Assembly: GCF_000733855.1 (NCBI RefSeq)
Contig: NZ_JPOJ01000001.1
Coordinates: forward strand, 2,559,001 to 2,623,000
Direction of reading: 5' to 3'
DNA length: 64,000 nucleotides
From: Methylomicrobium agile
Lineage (GTDB): Bacteria > Pseudomonadota > Gammaproteobacteria > Methylococcales > Methylomonadaceae
Part shown: piece after piece, positions 25,523-35,669 of the stretch
How the letters are laid out: the number at the start of each line of letters is the position of its first letter
How positions within the stretch are numbered: position 1 is the first letter of the stretch
Notes under the pieces: generated by a model
Databases searched by the model: none
The model's input: the letters and a program-made list of their open reading frames with translations, nothing else
Told to the model about the DNA's origin: nothing
Program-made: the position numbers and the translations under genes

Positions 25523-27361
25523 TTGAATGCGACTGAATACCCCGATTGGAGCCTCCGAGACGCCGCGGAAACCTATGCGATCGAAAGCTGGGGAGACGGT
25601 TATTTCGGGATCAATGCGGCCGGCCATGTCTCGGTCAAGCCCCGTTCGGAGCAAACGGCCGAACTGGATCTTTACGAAATTGCCCGGTCGCTGCACGAAA
25701 GAAACCTGTCGCTGCCGGTGCTGGTGCGATTCACCGACATATTGAAGGACAAGGTCAACCGGCTGAACCGGGCATTCGGGAACGCCTGCGCGAAATACGG
25801 TTATACGGGCCGCTACACGCCGGTGTATCCGATCAAGGTCAACCAGCAGCGCCAGGTCGTCGAAGGCATTCTGAAAGCGAACCCGATCGGGCTTGAAGCC
25901 GGCAGCAAGCCGGAACTGCTGGCGATCATGGCCCTGTCCGATCAACAGGTGGTCATCTGCAACGGCTACAAGGACCGGGCCTACATCCGGCTCGCGCTGA
26001 TCGGCCAGAAAATGGGACTCGACCTGTATCTGGTGATCGAAAAGCCGGTCGAACTGGAGCTGATCATCGAAGAATCCCGCAAACTGGGCATCCGGCCGAA
26101 CATCGGCGTGCGCGTGCGCCTGTCCAGCATCAGCGCCGGGAAATGGCAAAACAGCGGCGGCGAAAAGTCCAAATTCGGCCTACACGCCAACGAACTGCTG
26201 CAACTGGTCAAACGCCTCAAAGACACACACCTGCTCGACGCGCTGAAACTGATGCATTTCCACATGGGCTCGCAGATCGCCAACATTCACGACATCAAGG
26301 TCGCGCTGAAGGAAGCCGGCCAGTTCTACGTCGAACTGCGCCGGCTCGGCGCGCCGATCAGGATCGTCGACGCAGGCGGCGGCCTCGGCGTCGATTACGA
26401 CGGCAGCCGTTCGCGGCGCGAATCGTCGATGAATTACAGCGTCGACGAATACGCGCAGAACATCGTGCGCAGCTTTGCCGAAATCTGCGCCGAAAAGGAA
26501 GCGCCCGAACCGGACATCATTACCGAATCGGGCCGGGCGATCACCGCGCACCATGCGGTCTTGATCACCAATGTGACCGACATCGAATCGCCCTGCCAGG
26601 ACGGCGAGCCGCCCGCTTTGCCGGAGCGCTGTAATCCGGTCGAACTGTACCATGACGCCCAGTTTGCGCTCGCGGAAGCGCGCGCCCAATTTGCGCAGGA
26701 CACGCTCGATATCGAAGGGCTGGCACGGGCCGAAAACGCCTATGCGCTGCTGTGCCGGCAGCTGCAGCGCCGGCTGAATCCGGCTTACCAAAGCGAGGCG
26801 GCAATTCTGCAGGAGCTGAACGAAAAACTGGCCGATAAGGTGTTCTGCAATTTTTCGCTGTTCCAGTCGATGCCGGACATCTGGGGCATCGACCAAATCT
26901 TCCCGATCATGCCGATCCACCGCCTGGACGAATACCCCGGCCGGCGCGCGGTACTGCAGGATTTGACCTGCGATTCGGACGGACGGATCGATCAGTACAT
27001 CGACGGCCAGAACATCGAAAAAACGCTGCCGGTGCATCCGATCGACAGCCGCGAGCCGTACCTGATCGGCTTCTTCATGGTCGGCGCCTACCAGGAAATC
27101 CTCGGCGACATGCACAACCTGTTCGGCGACACCCATGCGATCAATATCGAACTGGACGAGCACGGCTATCATTTCTACGACTTTCAGGAGGGCGAACATG
27201 TGTCCGACTTGCTCGATTATGTACACATCCGCGCCGAAGAACTGAAAGCCGCCTACCGGGAAAAACTGGCCGCGAGCGGCCTTAGCGAACGGGAACGGCA
27301 CGCGTACGAACAGGAACTCGGCGCCGGCTTGACTTCTTACACTTACCTGGAGAAAGCATGA
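25523..27361 (+). CDS. speA: Biosynthetic arginine decarboxylase
   Basis: This PLP enzyme converts arginine to agmatine on the way to putrescine. The 612-residue chain has the PLP-lysine segment VYPIKVNQQRQVVEGI, the glycine-rich DAGGGLGVDYDGS, and a C-terminal helical domain. The start appears to be TTG at 25523: GGAG lies seven bases upstream, and a nearby ATG at 25510 is out of frame and short. A TTG start may lower expression. The stop overlaps the next gene by four bases (ATGA). Confidence 0.93.
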   Translation: MNATEYPDWSLRDAAETYAIESWGDGYFGINAAGHVSVKPRSEQTAELDLYEIARSLHERNLSLPVLVRFTDILKDKVNRLNRAFGNACAKYGYTGRYTPVYPIKVNQQRQVVEGILKANPIGLEAGSKPELLAIMALSDQQVVICNGYKDRAYIRLALIGQKMGLDLYLVIEKPVELELIIEESRKLGIRPNIGVRVRLSSISAGKWQNSGGEKSKFGLHANELLQLVKRLKDTHLLDALKLMHFHMGSQIANIHDIKVALKEAGQFYVELRRLGAPIRIVDAGGGLGVDYDGSRSRRESSMNYSVDEYAQNIVRSFAEICAEKEAPEPDIITESGRAITAHHAVLITNVTDIESPCQDGEPPALPERCNPVELYHDAQFALAEARAQFAQDTLDIEGLARAENAYALLCRQLQRRLNPAYQSEAAILQELNEKLADKVFCNFSLFQSMPDIWGIDQIFPIMPIHRLDEYPGRRAVLQDLTCDSDGRIDQYIDGQNIEKTLPVHPIDSREPYLIGFFMVGAYQEILGDMHNLFGDTHAINIELDEHGYHFYDFQEGEHVSDLLDYVHIRAEELKAAYREKLAASGLSERERHAYEQELGAGLTSYTYLEKA

Positions 27362-28221
27362 AGGCGGGCATGATCGGGCTCGGCGGCATGGGCGCCGGGA
27401 TGGCGCGGAATCTCGCAAAAGCGAATGTGTTGGAAGGCGTCTACAACCGTACCGCCGCAACCGCCGAAGCGCTCGCGGAAGATCTTCGTGTCACCGCCTT
27501 CAAACGCATCGAAGACCTGGCCGAAGCGGTCGATATCGTGCTGATCTGCGTCTCGGCCGACCGGGACGTACTGGCCGTCGTGGACTCGATACTGGCAACG
27601 GCCAGGCCCGGCACCATCGTGGTCGACATGTCCACCGTCAGCCGCGCGACCGCACAAGAAGCCGCCCGCCGATTGGCCGGAAAGCGCGCATTCTTTCTCG
27701 ATGCGCCGGTATCGGGCGGCGTCGAAGGCGCAAAAAACGGCACACTGGCGATGATGGTCGGCGGCGGCGAGGCGGTATTCGAGCGTGCAGCGCCGGTGCT
27801 TTCGGCGATGGCGACACGGATTTTATACATGGGGCAGACCGGCGCGGGACAAGCCACCAAGGCGGTCAACCAAATCATGTGCGCGGGCATCAACGAGGCG
27901 GTCACCGAAGCGCTGGCCTTCGCCGAAGCGCAGCAGCTGCCGATGGACAAAGTGATCGAAGTGATCGCCGGCGGCGCGGCCGGCAACTGGTTTCTCGAAA
28001 AGCGCGGCCTGACGATGACGCAAGGCGTTTTCAAGCCGGGCTTCCGGCTCGCGCTGCACCACAAGGATCTGAAAATCTGCCAAACGATGGCGGCCGAAGC
28101 CGGCGTCGAGATACCGGTCGGCGAGATGGCGGTCAGGGATTACGAACGGTTGATGGCCGAAGGGCACGGCGATGAGGACATCTCGGCGATGTATCGTCTA
28201 AAACACCGCCGGCGACTGTAA
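27358..28221 (+). CDS. NAD(P)-dependent beta-hydroxyacid dehydrogenase family protein
   Basis: The 287-residue enzyme has an N-terminal Rossmann domain (MIGLGGMGAGMARNL), the substrate-binding segment DAPVSGGVEGAKNGTLAMMV, and the catalytic Lys in GAGQATKAVNQ. It belongs with 3-hydroxyisobutyrate dehydrogenases, tartronate semialdehyde reductases and succinic semialdehyde reductases. Coupling to speA by a four-base overlap hints that its substrate may be an aldehyde or acid tied to amine metabolism, but that is inference. A family A repeat lies immediately after the stop. Confidence 0.85.
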   Translation: MKAGMIGLGGMGAGMARNLAKANVLEGVYNRTAATAEALAEDLRVTAFKRIEDLAEAVDIVLICVSADRDVLAVVDSILATARPGTIVVDMSTVSRATAQEAARRLAGKRAFFLDAPVSGGVEGAKNGTLAMMVGGGEAVFERAAPVLSAMATRILYMGQTGAGQATKAVNQIMCAGINEAVTEALAFAEAQQLPMDKVIEVIAGGAAGNWFLEKRGLTMTQGVFKPGFRLALHHKDLKICQTMAAEAGVEIPVGEMAVRDYERLMAEGHGDEDISAMYRLKHRRRL

Positions 28222-28225
28222 ATCC

Positions 28226-28350
28226 GTAGGGTACGCTGTGCGTACCTTTTCCAGAAGCTTTAAGATGAAGTTTGAAAGGCACGCGCAGCGTACCCTACCG
28301 GGCTGTAGAAGTACTGTAAAACCGTAGAGTTACGCTGCGCGTGCCTTTTG
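28226..28350. repeat. Palindromic repeat family A, copy A3 plus half copy
   Basis: A complete element spans 28226-28298 (GTAGGGTACGCTGTGCGTAC ... GCGCAGCGTACCCTAC). A diverged left arm follows at 28322-28350. It lies between the convergent dehydrogenase and radC genes, a position suited to termination in both directions. Confidence 0.8.
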
Positions 28351-28359
28351 TGGGCCGTC

Positions 28360-29034
28360 TCAAATCAATCCATGCTCCGCAAACGAATAAGGCATTCCGT
28401 CGCCGATGATGAAATGATCCAGCACCCGGATATCGAACAGCGACAGGGACTGCTTCAATTTTTCGGTGATTTGCCGGTCGGCGTGGCTGGGTTCGGTGAT
28501 GCCCGAGGGATGATTGTGCGCGAAAATCACCGCTGCCGCGTTATGGTACAGCGCTTTTTTCGCGACTTCGCGCGGATACACCGCCGCGCCGTCGATCGTG
28601 CCCTTGAACAGTTCTTCCAATTGAATTACCCGGTGCTGGTTGTCCAGAAACAGGCAGGCGAAGACTTCGTAACTGTAGCCGCGCAGTTGCGCGCTCAGAT
28701 AAGCGCGGGTCGCTTCCGGACTGGTCAGGGCGCTGCCGCGCTGCAGCACTTCCCGGAAATGCCGCCGCGCCATTTCCATGACCGCCTGCATTTGTGCATA
28801 TTTGGCGTCGCCGAGCCCGTTCGCCCGGCAAAAGCGTTGTTGGTCCGCATCGAGCAGGGCTTTCAGCGAGCCGAAATCGGCCAGCAGTTCGCGAGCCAGA
28901 TCCACCGCCGATTTGCCGGGCGTGCCGGTGCGCAGGAAAATCGCCAGCAGTTCGGCATCGGTCAGCGCGCCGGCGCCGCGCTGCAGCAATTTTTCCCGCG
29001 GCCGGTCTTCCGCCGCCCAGTCTTTGATTCCCAT
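28360..29034 (-). CDS. radC: RadC/YsxA family JAB-domain protein
   Basis: The 224-residue protein has an N-terminal helix-hairpin-helix region ([20 protein letters not shown]) and a C-terminal JAB/MPN metalloprotease-like domain with the motif HNHPSG and a downstream Ser and Asp (SHADRQIT). The name DNA repair protein RadC is historical; the function is unsettled, although such proteins have been linked to natural transformation. It is divergent from coaBC, as in many gammaproteobacteria. Confidence 0.9.
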   Translation of the reverse strand: MGIKDWAAEDRPREKLLQRGAGALTDAELLAIFLRTGTPGKSAVDLARELLADFGSLKALLDADQQRFCRANGLGDAKYAQMQAVMEMARRHFREVLQRGSALTSPEATRAYLSAQLRGYSYEVFACLFLDNQHRVIQLEELFKGTIDGAAVYPREVAKKALYHNAAAVIFAHNHPSGITEPSHADRQITEKLKQSLSLFDIRVLDHFIIGDGMPYSFAEHGLI

Positions 29035-29137
29035 GGCGTATTCCTCTTTTCGGTAAAAAGCGATTAAGCTTGGATGTTAAGCATAGAAGAATTCATTCAT
29101 CCTTGCCATAATGCGGCTTTTTTCAACTCTGTGCGGT

Positions 29138-30343
29138 ATGAGCGAAGCGAAACGAATTTTATTGGGCGTCAGCGGCGGCATTGCCGTCTACAAAGCGGCG
29201 GAACTGGTGCGATTGCTGCGCAAAGAAGGGGCGGAAGTGCGGGTTGCGATGACGCGGGCGGCTTCCCGGTTCGTCACGCCGCTGACGTTTCAGGCCTTGT
29301 CCGGCAATCCGGTACATACCGAGCTGCTGGATGCCGAAAGTGAAAATGCGATGGACCATATCAGCTTGGCGCGCTGGGCTGACCTCATCGTCATCGCGCC
29401 GGCGACGGCCAACCTGATCGCGAAGCTGAGCCACGGCCTGGCCGACGACCTGCTGACGACGCTGTATCTGGCCGCGACTTGCCCCGTGTATGTCGCTCCG
29501 GCGATGAATCAGGCGATGTGGGGCAAGTCTGCGACTCGGGAGAATGTTGCGGCGTTGCAGCGGCACGGCGTGCGCCTGATCGGTCCCGTCCAGGGCGAGC
29601 AGGCCTGCGGCGAAACCGGTTTCGGACGGATGTCGGAACCGCAGGCTATCTGCGCTGCGCTGTTGGGCGAGCCGGCCGAACGGCCCCTGCAAGGCATGAA
29701 AGTTCTGATCAGCGCCGGACCGACGCGCGAACCCCTGGATCCGGTGCGCTACCTCACCAACCGCAGTTCGGGCAAGATGGGCTATGCGCTGGCCGAGGCG
29801 GCGAGAGACATGGGCGCAAGCGTCATACTCGTTTCCGGGCCGACGCAGTTGCCGCCGCCGGCACAGGTCGACCTGGTGCGCGTCGAAACGGCCGCCGAGA
29901 TGTACGAGGCGGTCATCGCCCGCGCCGAAGCCTCGGATATTTATATCGGCGCTGCGGCGGTCGCCGATTACACTCCTGCCGAAACGCAGTCCGAAAAGAT
30001 CAAGAAACGGGGCGACACGGCCACCCTGGTGCTGCGCAAAACCCGGGACATCCTGGCCGAAGTGGCCGCCCTGGAGAAACGCCCCTTTACGGTCGGCTTT
30101 GCGGCCGAAACGGTCGATCTGGAAGCTTACGCGCTGGACAAACTGGCGCGCAAAAATCTCGACATGATCGCGGCGAATTGGGTCGGGCAGGCAGAAGGCG
30201 GCTTCGACAGCGACCGGAACGCGCTGGAGGTCTTCTGGAAAGGCGGCCGCGAAGCGCTGGCGATGACCGGAAAAAAACGCTTGGCCGACCGGTTGACCGC
30301 CTTGATTGCGGAAAGGCTGCAAGCAGGCGTTGTGGTCCGTTGA
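29138..30343 (+). CDS. coaBC: Bifunctional phosphopantothenoylcysteine decarboxylase/phosphopantothenate-cysteine ligase
   Basis: The coenzyme A enzyme of 401 residues has an N-terminal flavoprotein CoaC half (ILLGVSGGIAVYKAAEL, active-site His in MDHISLARW, APAMNQAMW) and a C-terminal CoaB ligase half starting LQGMKVLISAGPTREPLDPV. The ATG at 29138 (MSEAKRILLG) is favoured over an in-frame ATG nine codons earlier. It runs divergently from radC with a gap of about 100 bp. Confidence 0.94.
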   Translation: MSEAKRILLGVSGGIAVYKAAELVRLLRKEGAEVRVAMTRAASRFVTPLTFQALSGNPVHTELLDAESENAMDHISLARWADLIVIAPATANLIAKLSHGLADDLLTTLYLAATCPVYVAPAMNQAMWGKSATRENVAALQRHGVRLIGPVQGEQACGETGFGRMSEPQAICAALLGEPAERPLQGMKVLISAGPTREPLDPVRYLTNRSSGKMGYALAEAARDMGASVILVSGPTQLPPPAQVDLVRVETAAEMYEAVIARAEASDIYIGAAAVADYTPAETQSEKIKKRGDTATLVLRKTRDILAEVAALEKRPFTVGFAAETVDLEAYALDKLARKNLDMIAANWVGQAEGGFDSDRNALEVFWKGGREALAMTGKKRLADRLTALIAERLQAGVVVR

Positions 30344-30462
30344 GAGGAATTTCGGTTTTTTATTGAAATGGATAAGCTAATCTTCTATGCTGACCCGGCT
30401 TCGAGTTGAAGCCGTTCCATGAAACTCGATTGTTTATGCCCGTTCCAGATACAGGAGACTCT

Positions 30463-32034
30463 ATGAAGATTGGTGTACCGAAAGAAATTCATCAAGGCGA
30501 GAAGCGCGTCGCGCTGACGCCCGAAACCGCCGAACAAATCATGAAGCTGGGTTTTTCGGTCTGTATCGAAAAAGGGGCGGGACAAGGGGCGAATATTTCG
30601 GACGAGGCTTACAAGGAAGCCGGGGTCGAAATCGTCGACGACGCGAAATCGTTGTGGAAGCAGTCCGACATTGTGATGAAGGTCAGGGCGCCGGAGCGCC
30701 ACCCTGAATTGGCGATAGACGAAACCGATTTGCTGCCGGAAGGCGGCCGCCTGATCAGCTTTATCTGGCCGGCGCAAAACGAGGCGCTGATGCAGAAGCT
30801 GGCGGCCAGAGGCGTGACCGTGCTGGCGATGGACAGTGTGCCGCGAATTTCCCGCGCGCAAAAGCTCGATGCGTTGAGTTCGATGGCGAATATCGCGGGC
30901 TATCGGGCCGTGATCGAGGCCGCGCAGCATTTCGGCCGCTTCTTCACCGGCCAGATTACCGCGGCCGGCAAGATTCCGCCCGCGAAAGTGCTGGTGATCG
31001 GCGCCGGTGTCGCCGGCCTGGCCGCGATCGGTGCGGCGAAGAGCATGGGCGCCATTGTCCGCGCCTTCGATACGCGTCCTGAAGTGAAAGAGCAGATCGA
31101 GAGCATGGATGCCGAGTTCCTGATGCTCGATTTCAAGGAAGAAGGCAGCGGCGTCGGAGGCTATGCGAAAACGATGTCGAAGGAATTCATCGAGGCCGAA
31201 ATGGCCTTGTTCGCCCGCCAGGCGATGGAAGTCGACATTATCATCACGACCGCGTTGATTCCGGGCAAACCCGCGCCGGAGTTGATTACCCGGGGCATGG
31301 TCGAATCGATGAAGCCGGGCAGCGTGATCGTCGACCTGGCCGCCGAGCAGGGCGGTAACTGCGCGCTGACCGAAAAGGACGAAGTGGTGGTCAAGCATGG
31401 TGTTACGATCATCGGTTACACCAATCTGCCGAGCCGGCTGGCGAACCAGTCCAGCCAGCTGTATGCGACGAATCTCCGGCATTTGCTGACCGAACTGAGC
31501 CCGGAAAAGAACGGCGAAATCGACGTGAACATGGACGACGAAGTGATCCGCGGCGCGACCGTAATCAAGGAAGGCAAGATTACTTGGCCGCCGCCGGCAC
31601 CGAAACTGTCGGCCGCGCCCGCGCCGCAGACCGAAGCGCCTGCCAATCCGGGCGTTACGGAAAAAGCCAAGACCAATCACCGCCTGATTCCGGCGGCGGT
31701 CAGGCCGTTCATTCCGCTGGTGCTGGGCGGGCTGGCGCTTTACGGACTCGGCAGCGTCGCGCCGGTCTCGTTCATGTCGCATTTCACCGTGTTCGTGCTG
31801 GCCTGCTTCATCGGCTACCAGGTGATCTGGAACGTGACGCCGGCCCTGCATACGCCGCTGATGAGCGTGACCAATGCGATCAGCGGCATCATCGTGATCG
31901 GTGCGCTGGTGCAGGTTTCCGCGCCGGCGATCACGATCGGCGTGCTGGCCGGCCTTGCGATCCTGATCGCCTCGATCAATATCGCGGGCGGCTTTTTGGT
32001 CACCCGACGCATGCTCGAAATGTTCAGAAAATAA
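30463..32034 (+). CDS. pntA: NAD(P) transhydrogenase subunit alpha
   Basis: The proton-translocating transhydrogenase alpha chain of 523 residues. It starts [20 protein letters not shown], binds NAD in domain I ([20 protein letters not shown]) and ends in four hydrophobic segments (from about residue 415) before MLEMFRK, so PntAA and PntAB parts are fused as in E. coli. CAGGAGA lies upstream of the ATG. It supplies NADPH at the expense of proton motive force together with PntB 16 bp downstream. Confidence 0.95.
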   Translation: MKIGVPKEIHQGEKRVALTPETAEQIMKLGFSVCIEKGAGQGANISDEAYKEAGVEIVDDAKSLWKQSDIVMKVRAPERHPELAIDETDLLPEGGRLISFIWPAQNEALMQKLAARGVTVLAMDSVPRISRAQKLDALSSMANIAGYRAVIEAAQHFGRFFTGQITAAGKIPPAKVLVIGAGVAGLAAIGAAKSMGAIVRAFDTRPEVKEQIESMDAEFLMLDFKEEGSGVGGYAKTMSKEFIEAEMALFARQAMEVDIIITTALIPGKPAPELITRGMVESMKPGSVIVDLAAEQGGNCALTEKDEVVVKHGVTIIGYTNLPSRLANQSSQLYATNLRHLLTELSPEKNGEIDVNMDDEVIRGATVIKEGKITWPPPAPKLSAAPAPQTEAPANPGVTEKAKTNHRLIPAAVRPFIPLVLGGLALYGLGSVAPVSFMSHFTVFVLACFIGYQVIWNVTPALHTPLMSVTNAISGIIVIGALVQVSAPAITIGVLAGLAILIASINIAGGFLVTRRMLEMFRK

Positions 32035-32050
32035 GAAGAAAGGAAAAACC

Positions 32051-33442
32051 ATGTCCCAAAGTTTAGTCACAATGTCTTACATTGCCGCGACGGTACTGTT
32101 CATTTTGAGCTTGAGCGGCCTCAGTAATCAGGAAACCGCGCGGCGCGGCAACTATTACGGCATGCTCGGGATGGCGATCGCGATCGTCGCGACCGTGCTG
32201 AGCGGTTCGGTCACGGCTTATACGATCCTGATCGCCGCCCTGCTGTTCGGCGGCGCGATCGGCTATAAAGCCGCGAAAGAGGTCGAGATGACGCAAATGC
32301 CCGAGCTGGTCGCGATCATGCACAGCTTGGTCGGGATGGCCGCGGTGCTGGTCGGTTATGCGAATTTCATGGACGAAAGCGGCACCTTGACCGGCATCGA
32401 AAAGACCATCCATGAAGTGGAAATCTATATCGGCATTCTGATCGGCGCGGTAACTTTTTCGGGGTCGGTGATCGCGTTCGGCAAACTGAGCGGCCGGATC
32501 GACGGCAAGCCGATGCTGTTGCCGGCCCGCCACTGGCTGAACCTGGGGCTGTTGGTCGTGGTGACCTATTTCGGCTACCTGTTCCTGCAGCAAGCCGAAA
32601 CTGGCGGCGGTACGATGCCGCTGGCGGTGATGACCGCGATCTCGCTCGCGTTCGGCGTGCATATGGTGATGGCGATCGGCGGCGCGGACATGCCGGTCGT
32701 GGTGTCGATGTTGAACAGCTATTCCGGATGGGCCGCTGCCGCAACCGGTTTCATGCTGAGCAATGATCTGTTGATCGTGACCGGGGCGCTGGTCGGCAGC
32801 AGCGGCGCGATCCTGAGCTATATCATGTGCCGGGCGATGAACCGCAACTTCGTCAGCGTGATCGCGGGCGGCTTCGGCACCGGTACGGGCGGGCCGGCGG
32901 CGGTCATCGAAGGCGACGTGCAGCCGATCGACGCCGAAGAAACCGCGCAGCAACTCCTGGCCGCGAAAAACATCATGATCATTCCGGGCTACGGAATGGC
33001 GGTCGCGCAGGCCCAGCATACGGTCAACGAAATCACCAAGCTGCTGCGCGAAAAAGGCAAGAAGGTCCGCTTCGGAATTCACCCGGTTGCGGGGCGGATG
33101 CCCGGCCATATGAACGTACTGCTGGCCGAAGCGAAGGTGCCGTACGACATCGTCTACGAAATGGACGAAATCAACGAGGACTTTCCGAACGTCGACATCA
33201 CGATGGTGATCGGCGCGAACGACATCGTCAATCCGTCCGCGCTCGACGATCCGAACAGCCCGATCGCCGGGATGCCGGTGCTGGAATGCTGGAAGGGAGG
33301 GATGACGATCGCGATGAAGCGCAGCATGGCGTCCGGCTATGCCGGCGTCGGCAATCCGCTGTTCGTGATGGAGAATACGCGGATGCTGTTCGGCGATGCG
33401 AACGACAGGCTGCAGGCGGTGCTGAAGGCGCTCAGAAGTTGA
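32051..33442 (+). CDS. pntB: NAD(P) transhydrogenase subunit beta
   Basis: The 463-residue partner of PntA has about nine membrane segments in the first 265 residues and a soluble NADPH-binding domain III with [34 protein letters not shown] and the segment [21 protein letters not shown] precedes the ATG. The operon pntAB ends in a palindromic repeat shared with the convergent mutL. Confidence 0.95.
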   Translation: MSQSLVTMSYIAATVLFILSLSGLSNQETARRGNYYGMLGMAIAIVATVLSGSVTAYTILIAALLFGGAIGYKAAKEVEMTQMPELVAIMHSLVGMAAVLVGYANFMDESGTLTGIEKTIHEVEIYIGILIGAVTFSGSVIAFGKLSGRIDGKPMLLPARHWLNLGLLVVVTYFGYLFLQQAETGGGTMPLAVMTAISLAFGVHMVMAIGGADMPVVVSMLNSYSGWAAAATGFMLSNDLLIVTGALVGSSGAILSYIMCRAMNRNFVSVIAGGFGTGTGGPAAVIEGDVQPIDAEETAQQLLAAKNIMIIPGYGMAVAQAQHTVNEITKLLREKGKKVRFGIHPVAGRMPGHMNVLLAEAKVPYDIVYEMDEINEDFPNVDITMVIGANDIVNPSALDDPNSPIAGMPVLECWKGGMTIAMKRSMASGYAGVGNPLFVMENTRMLFGDANDRLQAVLKALRS

Positions 33443-33446
33443 TGTT

Positions 33447-33531
33447 GTAGGCTGGGTTGGAGCGGTAGCGGAAACCCAGCGCATTTTTACCTTGAATGCC
33501 GGGTTTCCGCTACCGCTCCAACCCAACCTAC
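33447..33531. repeat. Palindromic repeat family D
   Basis: An 85-bp near-perfect inverted repeat: left arm GTAGGCTGGGTTGGAGCGGT plus AGCGGAAACCC, right arm its complement ending CAACCCAACCTAC. It occupies almost all of the gap between the convergent pntB and mutL genes and could terminate both. No second copy of this family is visible in the window. Confidence 0.8.
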
Positions 33532-33535
33532 CTAG

Positions 33536-35365
33536 CTATTGACCGCGCATGAAAAACTTGTCCAGTTCCTGGGTCGACAATTCGATCCAGGTCGGACGGC
33601 CGTGATTGCACTGGCCGCTGCGTTCGGTTTCTTCCATATCCCTGAGCAACGCATTCATCTCGCCCACGGTCAGCCGCCGGTGCGCCCTGACCGAACCGTG
33701 GCAGGCCATGGTCGCCAGGAGCGCGTTCGTGCGCTGCTGTACCCGTTGGCTTGTTCCATGCTCGGAGAGATCGGCCAGCACGTCGCGCAGCAGCGTTTCG
33801 GCATCGCATCCGGCCAACAGGGCGGGTACCGAGCGCAACACCAGCGTTTCGGGGCCTGAACGGTTTACTTCCAGCCCCAATTCGGCGAAATACTCGTGCG
33901 CTTGTTCGGCGATGTCCGCCTCGCGCGAGGTAACCACGATCTTGATCGGCAACAGCAGCGGCTGTTGCGCGACCGCCCCTTGTTCATATTGCTTTTTCAA
34001 CCGTTCGTAACTGACCCGTTCGTGCGCGGCGTGCGCATCGACCAAGATCACCCCGTTCGGAGTTTCGGACAGGATATAGATGTTGTGCAGATGCGCGACC
34101 GCGTAGCCCAGCGGCGGAATGCCGGTTTTTTCCGGTCCGGTTCTCGGCGGCAATGGTGTGGCCGGAGGGGATTGTAATGTCGGGGCAGGGTGCAGCGCCC
34201 CGTAAGCCTGGATTTCTTCCTGCACCGACAGCGGCAGCATCGCCTGCTCCGGTGGACGCGGCTGAAATGCCGGCGGCCGGCGTTCGGGCATTGGTTGGGT
34301 TTGGGCGGGCGCTGCGGGCGGCGAGTCAACGGCAGAGAGGGTAACCACGTTTTGCTGCTGGCCCGGACGGACTTCGGCCAGCGAGCGGTGCAGCGCGCTG
34401 AACAGGAAGTCGTGCACCAGCCGGCCTTCCCGGAAACGCACTTCGAGTTTGGCCGGGTGCGCGTTCACGTCGACCAGCGCCGGATCGAGCGCCAGGTACA
34501 GCACGAACACCGGCTGGCGGCCGTGGTAGAGCACATCCTGATAAGCCTGTTTGACCGCGTGCGCGACCAGCTTGTCCTTGATCAGGCGGCCGTTCACATA
34601 GAAAAACTGCATGTCCGGCTGGCTGCGCGAAAAGGTCGGAAGCCCCACCCAGCCGGTCAGTTCCAGCCCGGAAGAAGCGAAATCGATCTTTACGCAATTG
34701 TCGATGAAGGCCGAACCGCAGATGCCGGCGATCCGCTTTTCCTGTTCGGCCGGCGTTTCGGCCGGTTTCAGGTTCAGGATTTCTTTCTGGTTGTGCGTGA
34801 GCCGGAAGCCGATGTCGAAACGGCTCAGCGCCATCCGTTCGACCAGCGTCTGGATGTGCTCGAATTCGGTTTTCTCGGATTTCAGGAATTTGCGGCGCGC
34901 CGGTGTGTTGTAAAACAAATCGCGCACCTCGACCGTGGTGCCCCGAGGGTGCGGGTCGGGCTGCGGATCGAAGTCGCGCTCGGTGCCGTCGGCGGCGACC
35001 CGCCAAGCGCAATCGCTGCCTTCGGTGCGGGAAATCAGCGTCAGGCGCGCGACCGAACTGATGCTCGGCAGCGCTTCGCCGCGAAAGCCCATGCTGGCGA
35101 CGTGTTCGAGGTCTGCGAGCGTCGCGATTTTGCTGGTCGCATGGCGGGACAGGGCGAGCGGCAGGTCCTCTTTGTCGATCCCGCCGCCGTCGTCGCGAAC
35201 CCGGATCAGCCGCGCGCCGCCCTGTTCGATGTCGATTCGGATTTGCCGCGCGCCCGCGTCGAAACTGTTTTCGACCAGTTCCTTGACCACCGAGGAGGGC
35301 CTTTCGACCACTTCGCCCGCCGCGATCTGGTTGACGAGTTGGGTTGGGAGTAAATGAATGCGCAT
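33536..35365 (-). CDS. mutL: DNA mismatch repair protein MutL
   Basis: The 609-residue protein has a GHKL ATPase domain (IAAGEVVERPSSVVKELVEN with the catalytic Glu and Asn, DDGGGI, GFRGEAL), a proline-rich linker (about residues 350-410) and a C-terminal dimerisation domain. The latter contains DAHAAHERVSYE, close to the endonuclease motif DQHA(x)2E(x)4E, plus ACHGSVRA and CNHGRP that support a metal site. It may therefore be a nicking MutL, unlike that of E. coli. The start at 35365 (MRIHLLPTQL) is set by family similarity; 51 upstream codons are excluded. Confidence 0.93.
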   Translation of the reverse strand: MRIHLLPTQLVNQIAAGEVVERPSSVVKELVENSFDAGARQIRIDIEQGGARLIRVRDDGGGIDKEDLPLALSRHATSKIATLADLEHVASMGFRGEALPSISSVARLTLISRTEGSDCAWRVAADGTERDFDPQPDPHPRGTTVEVRDLFYNTPARRKFLKSEKTEFEHIQTLVERMALSRFDIGFRLTHNQKEILNLKPAETPAEQEKRIAGICGSAFIDNCVKIDFASSGLELTGWVGLPTFSRSQPDMQFFYVNGRLIKDKLVAHAVKQAYQDVLYHGRQPVFVLYLALDPALVDVNAHPAKLEVRFREGRLVHDFLFSALHRSLAEVRPGQQQNVVTLSAVDSPPAAPAQTQPMPERRPPAFQPRPPEQAMLPLSVQEEIQAYGALHPAPTLQSPPATPLPPRTGPEKTGIPPLGYAVAHLHNIYILSETPNGVILVDAHAAHERVSYERLKKQYEQGAVAQQPLLLPIKIVVTSREADIAEQAHEYFAELGLEVNRSGPETLVLRSVPALLAGCDAETLLRDVLADLSEHGTSQRVQQRTNALLATMACHGSVRAHRRLTVGEMNALLRDMEETERSGQCNHGRPTWIELSTQELDKFFMRGQ

Positions 35366-35443
35366 CCGCGTGTTTTCAAAAAGGCTTATTTTACCGTCGA
35401 TCGGGCCGAAAGCGTAGAACAGTCGCCCGAATCGAAGCCATAC

Positions 35444-35452
35444 TGGTATAAT
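35444..35452 (+). promoter_or_regulatory. Extended -10 promoter upstream of rlmB-ccm
   Basis: TGGTATAAT is a perfect TATAAT with the upstream TG of an extended -10 element. No good -35 is needed with this type. It lies 218 bases before the rlmB ATG, so the leader would carry the imperfect direct repeats and the family A palindrome that follow. Confidence 0.5.
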
Positions 35453-35479
35453 TACACGATTTTCGGGTAGAGTATGCTC

Positions 35480-35599
35480 GACTGCAGGGATGCAGGAGGT
35501 AGGGCAATGCAGGAGCAATTGCCGACGACTGCAGGGATGCGGGAGGTAGATCGCGTTGGGAACACGCGATCGAGAGTAATGCAGGGAAGCAATTGCCGA
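35480..35599 (+). repeat. Imperfect direct repeats in the rlmB leader
   Basis: GACTGCAGGGATGCAGGAGG at 35480 recurs at 35527 with one change, and AATGCAGG-(A)GCAATTGCCGA at about 35506 recurs at 35578. ATCGCGT-tgggaac-ACGCGAT (35550-35570) forms a perfect seven-base hairpin between them. The role is unknown. Confidence 0.6.
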
Positions 35600-35661
35600 G
35601 TGCGTACCTTTCCAGCCTTTGACCCTTTAATCATTGAAAAGGTACGCACAGCGTACCCTAC
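35600..35661. repeat. Palindromic repeat family A, copy A4 (5' truncated)
   Basis: The right arm AAAGGTACGCACAGCGTACC-CTAC is complete, but the left arm keeps only GTGCGTACCTTT. The element ends eight bases before the rlmB ATG at 35670, leaving no visible ribosome-binding site in that gap. Confidence 0.75.
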
Positions 35662-35669
35662 GCGACTTG

